A stretch of 64,000 nucleotides of DNA from Himantopus leucocephalus (Eukaryota > Chordata > Aves > Charadriiformes > Recurvirostridae): contig RSEF01000031.1 in assembly GCA_003993805.1 (NCBI GenBank), positions 53,508,189 through 53,572,188 on the forward strand. Direction: 5' to 3'. Below the pieces are notes generated by a model. That model had not been told where the DNA came from. It saw nothing but the letters and a program-made list of their open reading frames with translations, and did no database searches. Positions 25,588 to 37,500 of this stretch are shown in pieces (the first letter of the stretch is position 1; every line of letters begins with the position of its first letter). The translations under genes were made by a program, and so were the position numbers.

Positions 25588-28462
25588 AAGCATGGGAGCC
25601 ATAAGCAATTGTTCCTATTAAGATTGTAATCTAGGCTTAGAGTTTTTTTGAAAAGGAGAATTTTATTGATTAGCATGACTGTATTGAGACACAGTGAAGT
25701 ATGCTCTCATTATACTTTGATTTTTCAAATACACAAATTTTCACATAAATTTACCCCAAAGCTGAACAACTCAGCCCAGAATTTTTCTTCCTTTGTGCAT
25801 TTAAGGTATTGTTGCATGAACTTATAACATGCTGGTTAAACAAACAAACAAAATACTATGACTAACTAATGATTCAAGAAATAATGTTTGTTGGAGACAT
25901 CATGATTCTTTGAGTAAACATCAGAATGGAAAGGAATAAAAAATGTTTTAGAAATATCTAGTCTTTTATGACTTCCCAATGAGTTTCACCAAACGCTTGG
26001 TGAAACATCCATTCTTGAATGCTTTACAAATGCTCCATAAACGCTGGAAGCTTTACACACGCTGAGAATGAAATGAAGGTCGAATATTGTGAATCACTGT
26101 TCCCCATCACTGACAGAGTAACAAATCATTGTGAGCAACCACAAAGCAGGCACAGCCTTGGAAGAGCAAATTTCTGAGCAATGTGCTGAAAAGGTTTGAC
26201 TGCCATCTACAGATAACAGTAATTACTGCACTGGTAGCAATTAAAAAAAAAATACTACAAGCCTAATAAATGTCCAGTGCAGATATTAAAGGAAAATTAA
26301 TTATTCAAGAACGTATAAAACAGGGGGGCTAACCTGAAAAGCTTGTTAGGTTTGTTGTCCGGTAAAAATCTAACTGCACACAGAAACAAGAGCTTCCTTC
26401 ATTCTCTAGAGTGGTTTGAGATCTAATAGGTAAAAATCCAGTGCCTACTACTGCCTAAATATTACCAGATATAAATGCAAAGTACTAACATTTTCCTTTT
26501 ATTTAAACTAGTATTTATTAAGTGCTGATTTTCACGTAGTAAGTTCTCAGTTAAAACTGTCTTAAGTAAGTCCTCTCATACAGAGTCATTGGTTAGCAAA
26601 ACCCCAAAACTTCTAAACGCATTTTAAATATCTAATCATACATATACTGTCCAAATACTTCTAGGTAGGTATAGCTGTACAAACATCTTCTATTTAGAGT
26701 CTTCTGTTAAACTTGGGCTTCCTAATCAGGCTAGTTCTCTCTAGGCAGAACATATGCCAACATATCACAACACAAGTAACTGTGTGAAGATTTTCCTTCA
26801 GCTGTTCAGAACAGATAGCACAGTATTTCAGTTCACTCTTGTCAAACATACCCCTTCTCTTTGCATTCTGCCTTAAAGTCACTTTTTTTTCGTCAACAGC
26901 TGCCGCCAAGCTGTCTCTGCTTCCTCTCCAAACTAGGTAACTGGCTAAGCAGTTACCCTGCCAAAATCCTCTTTTGGAAGTTTTGTTCTAAACTTGCAGA
27001 ATAAGTACAAGGCAAAAGGAAAAGAGATCAGGAGAGCCGTGGATTTTAGCGGTTGAGGATGAATAACAAAAGGACTTAAAACCGTTCTAAATCGTACCTC
27101 TGTAGTTAAACTAAATTACTATGTTTACGTACCACATGCAACTGTCCCCAAGAATTATTCTGCATAGATCAGTGTTTCATATACAAGTTTAAATGCAGTG
27201 TATTTAAACAAAAAGCAGCTAGCATACAGAAACGCCCGTGGGCCCACACTGAAATTAACTTTCTTACTTTCAAAGTCCTTCAGCAGCTAGAACTGAGCAC
27301 AGAATTGCAGTAGCCAGAGATATCTGACTTCTCAGTATTGCTATTGTACATGAAGAAGGAAAGGCAAAAATGGCATCTGCATGCTCTTATACCTTAGTAG
27401 GAAATCCTTTCTATCTTAATTGGTTACTTTCTGTGATCTTTTCCTGTCTTAAAATTTAAAAATGCTTTAAAAATGCCTTTGTTTAGGTTCTTCTTTACAT
27501 ATTCTGGAGATAAGTTGACTTAGACTACTTTCACGAACACTGAATTTCAATTGAATATGCTGTTCAAGTGAAGTGTTTCCCATCACTGTACCTGCTTTGA
27601 CTATACGTTCTTTGGCAAGTGTGTGTGTGACAGTGTGACATTCATTTTACAGCAAAGCAGCTGCAGCACTGGCCTGAGAAGGCCACACGAGTTTAGCAGC
27701 TTGTTAAGCCCTGGAATTAAAAGTCAATCAGTAAATCAGGGAAATCATGTCCAGGGTATCTTCAGAAATAAATAAGTTCACTAACTACTACTGCAGCTAA
27801 GTAATTCTAAGGATGATAAAGATATCTTACAAAATAACTAGACCAAAACTGAGAACCAAGGCAGGTCACACAAATAACGCCTCAAAGTGCAACAAATTCT
27901 GATTTAGGATACTATTTAACATATGATTTATTTGGGGGGTTTGAGAGCTTTGAACACGCTGTTAGGCCTCAACTCTTCACCTAATGTATAGATACTTATG
28001 AAAATGACCCTCTAAAAACGTATGAAAAAGAAACTCACTGTAAAAAGAAAAAAGCTTCTCTGTACTGGAAATGCAACGTATTGCCAAATAAATGGAAAAG
28101 CATTGGAGATAGAACACAATATGGATAAGGACAGTTCCATTATATGCAAAATATCAAACAATTCTGGGAACACAGACCGTTCAACATTCGCTGCAAAGGA
28201 AAAGAAGATTTTGCAAAATCCATCATTAGACTGCAAAATGCACTGCAAAACTCTCAGTAGTCTTGTTTTGTATAATCTTGACACATTACCATATGCAAGT
28301 CCTTACCTGTGTTACGAGATATGTGTCCCACATTAAGTCTGCACATCTGAGTGCTAGTAGCCATGCACATTACCGGTCCCTGGAACACTCTAGCTTTCTG
28401 TGTAACTACACAGAATTATTGTTATTGAATTTAAACTTAGACACTTCAGCCTTTTTTCTTAC

Positions 28463-28563
28463 CTGAGTACCCAAACAAGCAACCATCATGTGAGTGAGAA
28501 GTTTAGCTGCAAACATCGCACACCTGGTGCAGAAGAGGTGAGAGATAATAGCCAAGGTGAAAC
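28463..28563 (-). CDS. ADGRV1: ADGRV1 exon 29: rest of TM1, first loop, start of TM2
   Basis: 101 nt, acceptor TGTGTAG directly behind a (GTTT)n microsatellite, donor GTAAGA, phase 1 in and phase 0 out. It encodes [20 protein letters not shown], then [13 protein letters not shown]: the second half of TM1, the short intracellular loop, and the start of TM2. It is the last ADGRV1 exon I could find. Sequence for TM2-TM7 and the PDZ-binding tail should lie at lower coordinates outside the window. Confidence 0.95.
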
Positions 28564-31500
28564 CTACACAGACACAAACAAACAAACAAACAAACAAAAA
28601 GTAAAGCTTAGGCTAATAAACTATGTTAGATAAGAACAACAATGCTGGATGTCTTGAAGGTGCAGATCACTTAAAACCAAAAAACAGAAAACCCTAAACC
28701 TTACAGAGAGAATATGTTTGCTTTGGTTCGCACTGGGATCATTCATGAATTTATTACTGAAGTACTAACATCTGTTTAACTTTTTCATAGGCAAAAATAT
28801 TTGCATAATGTAAACAAGTCATTTTTGCAAAGTTGTTTTTTTTTAATGTCATACTGATATGGATGATTGTCATAATAGTTAAACATATAGCAAAGGTAAC
28901 TCTTCAGTGTTCATATTACTGCATCTAAAACTGCTTTTAGAAACAAATAAAGAAATAAAAGTCTCCAGCTGGGTGGCATTGCTTTGGCAGATAGCTATAA
29001 CCTTCCAAATGCCAGTCTCCCATTTCATCTGTGTTCAGTGTAGAAATCTACTATAGCAGTGCTCAGAGAGAATAATACCGCTTTTCACTTCACTAATTCA
29101 TTGTGAACATGAACAGAAGAGAAATGTGAAGGGCCCCTTACCTATCAGCAAGTAGTTCTGGGAAGAAGGACCCTGGGAAAGCTGAGCCACTAAGGAAAAT
29201 GCTGCTAAAACTCATGCAGTTAGTTGTTTGTGTACTTCCACACCCCAGGAAGGGCAGGAATTTGCATACTTAAGGCAGATCTTTTATCCTCTCTTGAGAC
29301 AGACTGGTTGCTCAACTATAAGTATTTGTAAGATATGAATAAAATAAAGCATTGCAGAAAGAATTATTTCTAAACCTTCTGAAAATTAGCTAGGGATATT
29401 TATACAACTATCTAACTAAGAACACTTTGGAAATAATATTCTATTTCACTCTACTGTGTTATTTTTAATTTTTTTTTAATTCTTCATATCTAGGTGGAGA
29501 TGTTAGAGAAATAAATAATATCCTTATATTATCAATTAACTTTTTTTCTGTAAACCAGTAATTACATTTGTTTATTATAGTTCGTCTTTTTATTTTACTT
29601 TCACTAACACAACCCAAGTTAGAAGCTTAACTGTATTTTAAAATCTGATTATTTTCATCTGCTAAAAAATTTTCTTCTCTTTTCTTCTTTTCCTCTCTTT
29701 CTTTATCTTCTTTTTTCTTTTTATGGCTGAAGTTTTAAAACAATTCAAGACCCTAGTCTGTTAGGGTAGTTTGCTGAGGTGTGGGGGGGAATAAATGGGG
29801 GATTTAGCTGCTTGCACTGTTTTTGTTACTTATACAGTGATGATCTAGCATAGAAGTCATAAACCTCACAAGGAGCAGACCCAGAACCCCATTTAAGTCC
29901 CTTAAGGTTAGACTAAAAATCCCTTCGGCATGTTTTCTTAGTGATGCCATTACTCTCAGGTTCCTGCTTGCACAGCACTTATCAACACAAGAAGAAAAAT
30001 CTACTTTCATGCAGGGTTGCTGCAACATAATAGTGAACTGACTGCAGTGTGAAAGGTGTAATTTCCATCTCCTTCAGAAGACAAGTGGAGTTTAAAACTT
30101 AGATCTGATGCTGTCTGATGCTTTGGGAGTTCTGCAAATGCCATTGTAGCTGTCCATGAAGCAAGTCATGATCCTCACAGGTTAAACTCTCAGGTTTCTC
30201 CCAAGATGTCAGGTTGCAGTTAGGCGGTAGAGTGTAATGGAGCTCTACACGCGTGATATGGAATCTATCTCCCTCAAATTATCACTTCTGAGTGTAAATC
30301 ATCAACCAAAACTGTCAGCTTTCAGGCTAGGTAGGAAAGTGTCTGAAAGATTTGACAAAGAGGACAACTGTACCGCTGCTGCTAGAGACACTGGTGAGTT
30401 TAGGATTTTTACATTTCCTCACCCAAATGAATGCCATATTTCTCTTTTGTATGGTTCAATAAAACATTACAAGGAAACATATTCCCTTGCTGGACTTCCT
30501 TTTTCAGTGGTAAAATTTGTGCAAATACTGGACCAGATGGCAACTTTAATACCATGAAGTTAGTTAACATTCCTCCAACACCCCTCCAGATAAAAAGATT
30601 GTTGTTAGTTACTAAAATTGCTAAGAATCTGTATTACTGGTCATCAGTTCTTATTAATGAGAAAATGGTCTTAAATCAACTGACCTGAAATGCAGATGAA
30701 TCCAGAAGAGAAAAAAGCTTCATTGTATGAAGACAAGTTGTCTGTTTGTGCATAAACTGCATAAATGGACATATGAGAACAAGAGCATTCCACATAGTCT
30801 GAGGTGTCATCAACAACTTTGCAGAACCCGCTATCAGACAGCCAGCTGGAAAACAAAAGATTCACAAAGTTGGAAATGGAGTTGTGCAATTTATGTGGTA
30901 AGCAGGCTTGAAAATTGTTGTTGTACCTCTGAAATAACAAGTTTTCTAAACTATTGCATAGGTGTTTTGTGTAATCGTTCAGGTGCAGTTCTCAGAATAG
31001 CACATTTACATGAAATTAAAATATTGTTTATAGATTTTTTTTTACTTTTATGATTAAAAAAAATTAATATATGTAATGAACATTTTTTTCCACTAGAGAA
31101 TTTTTGTGGCCATGTTTTTAAAACTTCTCCAAGATTTACAGGTCTGTCTGACTTTCCGCATAGTTTATTACTTAATTTGCACAATACCTTACCCCATTAT
31201 GGACAACACTTCATTTTATACTGGTACTCATTGTTTTGAAACTAAAATTCATGTTTTATTCTCTTTCAGTGTTGCTGAACTGATTTTGAAAAAAGATACT
31301 ACAGGTGACATCCTGAGCCATTTCTAGTGGAAATCACACCTGGTCTGTGATACAGTGTCTAGATAAAAGGCGAGCATACAGGTAAATTCTGCTGCATATT
31401 CTTTCTGAAGAGAAATAGTTTATAACAGTGAGAGACTGATATAATCCAGTCAGTCTAATGAAATGTCTCTAAATTCATTTATACTGTGTGAACGGGAAAG

Positions 31501-34500
31501 ACACATGCTAATCAAATAACGGGGCATTGAAGAGCCCATAAAGAAAATTTATTCCATGTTTTGCAATGTTGAGTAGCAACAAGAATGGAAAATGATCAGC
31601 AGTTCACTGTTCCTTCTAAAAACCACGACACATCAACTTAAGCTACTAGCAGTAATATTAAAACAACAACAACAACAACAACAAAAGGAACAGGAGATGG
31701 CTTTTCTGTCAAAAAAGAAATAGCCCCAATGTGATCACTGTCAAAAGATGTGCTAAAATTCTGGATGGTGCAAGGAATGACTAGACAAGTGTGTGGCAGA
31801 CAAATCATTTGGGGTACGAAATACACAAAATCAGATTCAGCTCATAGAGAGACTGGAGAGTATAGTATTAGGGGAACTACTATTGATGCTTGTCCTGATC
31901 TTACTCTTCCCTGAGCATTTACTTTTAGCTATTACTGGAGACTGGATACTGGTCTAGATAAATCCCTAGTCTGCCCCTTAACAGGTTTTTTTTTCTTTTG
32001 TTCACTTAAACAGTGTCTTTCACGGACCCAAAGAAAAGAGTGGATATTAGCAAATTAGGAACGTTCTGAGCCAGTGACTTGAAGCAATACCAGAGATGCA
32101 GGTTGAATTCTTTACTTCTGTAGGAATGGACTTGAAGTGTTGTCTGATAACAATTATAAAGAGTACAAATTCATTAATATTAACAAAATGATGCAATTCT
32201 GGGATTTATGGCCTGTCAGCATTGCCTAACACATCATTACATAATCTAAATTGTATTTTGGTGAAAAAAGCCATGAGTAGAAGTCTGAGAAATGTCTGAG
32301 ATAGAATAACTACACATTTTAATATACAGAAAGTTTTATGTGCTGGTACAAAGGCCAGAAAAATTAAGGAAAAAATGACAGATAGGAAACGGATCAATTT
32401 CATACTTGCAAATGACCTAATCAGACTTATCACATCTTAGGCAAATACACAGGTTCACGGTAGAAACTGGAAAACTAAACACATTAATAAAACAACCTTT
32501 CAGCAGCTTGATTCCAGAGAAGACATAGAGACTTTTGTGGAACAATCCGACTTCCTGTAGCATAAATCCGATAAATGACTTCATTGTTATCTTTCAAAGG
32601 GTGTGAACTCCGACCCTTTAAACTCATAGAAAAAACCTGAAACAACACATACAATGTAACAAGAAGTTTAATATTAAAATTCAACAGTCAGTGCTCATTT
32701 TAATGAGACACACACAAAATAGTTCACATTATTTTAAACACATTTAAGATGTTTTGAGCAATATCTAAATCAAAATAATTTCTTGAAAAAATAAACTGCA
32801 TTATCTTCAAACCTTGTTCTTCAGGGCAAGTTCTTTATCTCCAGTAAGGAACCACTGCTGACTGCTGTATTCTGTGAACTGTACAGATTCACAGTTCTCT
32901 TCTTGAGGAGGCGATAACACAACAGAGACCTCCAGTAAATGTTCGGGTACTTGAATAGAATCCCCATCTTTTCCATCAAATCTGTGTCCATTGATTTGCT
33001 GAGGAAACCAGTTGTAAGCCATTATTGCAATGTACGGGCAGCTGTCAAGGATATTTTTACCTCTGTTGAAATGGAAAACCAATAGGGCTGGTAAGTGGAA
33101 CTGAACTTTTGCTGTTCTTCACAGAATGACTCTAAAATATATTGGTAATTAATAATTTATTACTCCACCATTTTTAGGCTTTGTGTCATTTAATAGACAG
33201 ACAGTTTCAGTTTCTGTGAGAAAAAGAGGGGCTGAATTATTAGGTGCTTCAGCTTCGCCATTTCCCCTCTGCGTTTTGCGCACTATGATCTGGAAACAAA
33301 ACCCCTCCATGGTAAACTAAGTTATCATAATACTCATCTTTATAACTTGATGTAGAGATGAGTCTACAAGGAAGAGTGGCATTAAAATGGATGATCTTTC
33401 TTTCCTTCTTATTCCCAACAGATGATGCAAAACTTGGCATAAAGAATTTGAACTTTCAAGTTCTGGACACTGTTCAGGGTACTGCTGATATTTATGTCAT
33501 TTGCTGTCTTTTGGCTGAGATGGGCTTCATACCCCCTACAGCTTAGGAAATGGCAAGAAAAGCTACATGTTCAAAAGAAGTTGAGATTGAAATTTAAACC
33601 ATGATGATTTTCTGAGGGAAAAGAAGGCTTGGGGTTTTTTTCTAAATTCAGTTATCATTTGTTTAGTAGATTCACAGGGGAGAAATCCACTGTTTAAAAT
33701 CATCCATCTCATAAAAGAGTGTCAACTATTTCTGCAGTCACCCATTTCCCCTGCCCAGTAGCCTGACCACAGGGTATTACACACTTGCAGACAAAACCAG
33801 CAAGTTGAAACTACACGTAAAAACTATGAGTAGCTTTTGAAATCTTTTTAAATAATGTTCAAGTGATCAACAGCAAGGACACAGAAATTACAAAATGCCA
33901 GGGGAAATTTTGGGTTACCTACTGTCATCTAAGTCTTAGAACATAGCTCTCCATCATACAATTACACGTTATTTTCTTAGTAGAGATTAATGAATCCTTT
34001 TCCAGGCAATATTTAAGCTAAAGGTGAATTAATACGTCCCAGATCTCCTGATTCCTACTCCCACAGCCACCCTGTGTCAGTGTACCAGTTATTCGTGACA
34101 CCAGCTTATAGCGCCAATGTAAGATTGCAACAGAGTGCAACACGTTTTCATATAGGTAACATACTAAACGACAGACAAGTCCCGTTTCTAAAAATGTCAT
34201 TTAAACTTTGACTATATGGGGAAGTTGTCACGTATATCCAAAGCATGTTTTGAATTCAAGTTTACTAACCTTTCTCCTGGCGATCCACATGTTATCCCAG
34301 TCAACAGGGAAAAAGCAAACTTCTCAGTCACCTCAGCAAGCAGGCTATATCCTCGTGTGTCCTCACGTTTCGGGCTAGCCAGAGCACAGAGTATCTCATA
34401 GAAAAAATTCCTACTTTTGTCAGTGAGTAACTGTTTTTCACCTATTTCTGTGACCTAATGAGAGGAGAAGAAAACAAACATAATTTTAGGCACAGAAGTC

Positions 34501-37500
34501 TGCTTATAACATTTCCTCATGTTGAATGGTGTAGCAAGACCTTAATTTTTATCCCAATGTTCATTCTGAAAGTTCAGAATATTTTTCCACCTTCTGATTG
34601 CTGCTGCCAACGCATGAGACGCAGTCTATCTCAAAGCTACATAAAGATATGCTTATTAATAGGGATTTGATTATTAAATAAACCATGCGGCATTTTTCAT
34701 TCTTTCACAAATAAAAGATTGTTGAATCCTGAAAATTTTTGACATTATTTTCTCTGTTTTCTGTGTCAAAATGGCAACAACCACAAATGAACTGTTGTTC
34801 ATGAATATTGTTATACTGCTTTGTGTCTAGATATTTACACACTTCCCATCTCCTGTGCATTATTCCACAAGTCCAGAAGAGCCAGAAAGCCATAAAACTA
34901 GTCCCAGAGTTTTCATAGAACTTAGTGCAATGCTGAAGTGCTCAGCTACCCTGCCAACCCGATTCCCAAAGCTACTGCAGGAAAAAAAGCCAAGCGGTTT
35001 GCCCGGTTAAGAGCACAGCAGACTCCAGCTGGCCCTGGTAGGGTTTGCTGGTGTGCTGACTGCAGCCAGCCGTGAAGATATGAGCAAACCTTGGCCCTTG
35101 CTGTATTGCGCCAGGGCTAAAACCAACAAAGATGCAGCCTGAGAATCAAGAAACCATAATAAGCTCTATGAAAGTATGGCATCAAAGGGAAAGTTTTGCA
35201 CAGCAGAAAATCTTGAGCTATAGATACACGCACAAAATTAAGAATCGTTGCTCTTCTCAACCTATTTGATTTTTTATTTCCTGCCACCAGCCTAACTAGT
35301 GGCAATCTTCTTCCTTGACTGTGGGACTTCAAAATGTCTATTTTTACCCTTGCAGTCTGTGCCCCTGAGTCACTGCTGTGGACACTAACCTTGATCTTAT
35401 CACAGGCCTACATGTTATTATACTCTTATTAAAGTCATTGGTCATTCTGGAAATATTCAAGGCCAGGCTGGATGGGGCTTTGAGCAACCTGGTCTAGTGG
35501 GAGGTGTCTCTGTGCATGGCAGGGGGGCTGGATCCAGATGGTCTTCAAAGTCCCTTCCAACCTAAACCATTCTATGATTCTGATTCACAAAGAGCAGGAG
35601 AGGTTTACCTTATCTATTATATGCATCACAGCAGTAAGCTGCTCTTCTGTAATTTCTGTAGCCACTTTGACATTCAGATTCTGAAGGACTCTGTGTAAAA
35701 TGGTGTCATCAAGAGGCTGATGCAGTTGATCAATCAGCCCCCAAACTGGCAAGGAGTCCAAATCTGAGACAATGGTGACATTAGCAGTACCATACACATC
35801 ATCTACTCTGGCACCGCCTGTGGGATTAGAAAGTACAACCTGGAAACGTTTAGGAAATGGATTTAAAGATCCTTTCTTTGGAGTCAGCGTCACATCCAGA
35901 AACGTATTTCTCTGTCCAGGTTCAAAAGTCAATAAACCTTCAGATCTGGCAAAATCTTGTCCTGCCACAGCTGGAGATATGAAGATCCGACCAATAGGTT
36001 CAGGTTTTTGTAGCTCCTTAAAACAAACCAAAAAAGTTTTTGGTAACATTATGATAGATACAATTGTTCAAAACCAGCTGCTGTAGAACACACTTACTTT
36101 AAATGAGTAAAGTTAAAAGTGTAAAAAAGAAGTCCCCTTTCAAAATGCAGTTACGAATGACATAAAAATTACATTAAATGAAATATCTCCCTGAAATAGC
36201 AATCTGTCACTTGTGCTTAGGGACAACCTAGGGGAAGAATTGTATACATTGTCAATAGTAAACAGGATCCCTCTCTTTCTTTAAAAAAAAAAAAAAATTC
36301 ACAAAGCTTTTCCGGGTGAACAGATATTTCAGAAGTGTTAGCATATCTGTAGGGTGAACTCCGGAGGGGCTGATGTAAGTTTGTATCTGCAGCATGAAGT
36401 CCCTCAATTCAGGGTACAGACAGGAATTCCAGATACTTAAAAACTAAACCACAGCCAAGCAAAGGTTTTAGAAGTCTGTGCCCAAACTAATGTCAATTAA
36501 TGATATTTTCAGTCCCAGTCTAAATACTTAAAAGAAAAACAATCCATTTAGGTCCAAAGGCAAAGCAAACACTATCGAATACACAGGCAAGGCAGACGGA
36601 TGAACTTATCTAGGAATGCTATATGGCCTCATTTCCCTGCAAAGTAGCACTATTTTTACCTTCCATGAGGTTTGCAGATACTGTTTCATTCTTCACATTC
36701 TTGCTCTTTTTGCCAGTTGCCATAACCTTGATATTATATCTGGCAATATAATAAACTTTCCTTAAGTGGAAACTAACATTCTAGGCTACTATTCAAATGT
36801 ATGATTTTTCAATAGTATCTATTCATTTAGAAAGTACAGATTGTATACTGACTGCTAAGTAACCTTGAAAAGGTCTTCCACTGTAAAAAAAAAGGATTTA
36901 TTTGTGAAATACTAGACTCCTTTTAAAAACATTTAGCTTTAACGAGCAAAGTTTACTTGTGGAATAAATCAGACATTTTTTGAGTTTGCAGGAGAACATT
37001 ATAAATCGAAGTAGTGTGTATTTGTTCAGAATTGCTCTAGAACATGATCACATAATATCTGCAAATTCCAGTGAGTTTTTCCTTTTCTTTTATCCCTTCC
37101 AATTGAGAATTGGGAAACAGGGAAATAAGTGTTAATAAAAGCACTAGTGACAAGAACAATATTCAAAAAACCTCTCTAGGAATGAGAAAAATGTCTGATT
37201 CCAGTTAGCACCTCATGCTTCCTGCCTGCCATGACCTCTTATTTTACAGGTACCAAAAGTACCAATATTTTGGTACTTGGCCATGCACCCTCAAAACCTA
37301 AAAATGTCCAAAAAAGAGTTGTTATGTAAAAAATACAAACAGAGAAGGGATTGTCCCCTATATTTTAGCCTAAATATACACTGGACAGTAGCAATTTCTT
37401 CTCCATTTAACAGCTAAATTATAATTAACTCTTGACTGGAAAGGATGTGAAAATGTGTTACCACACAATCTAACTAAAACACTGTATGATAAATGCATGG

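Larger units (their letters stand above)
1..28462 (-). other. Large 3' intron of ADGRV1 (inferred), incomplete
   Basis: No coding exon of ADGRV1 or of any other gene was recognised here on either strand. Because exon 29 ends in phase 0 at a good GTAAGA donor and the receptor still needs TM2-TM7, I infer a single intron of at least 28.4 kb. I searched by eye for the conserved TM3, TM5 and TM6-7 peptides and found none, but a short divergent exon could be missed. Apart from the repeats listed separately, the stretch is AT-rich, stop-dense DNA. Confidence 0.7.

Noticed and set aside
33060..33064. Alternative acceptor at exon 26 using the second AG (CAACAGAG)
   Set aside because: It would put TAA in frame straight after the junction; the first AG keeps the frame open and matches the family.
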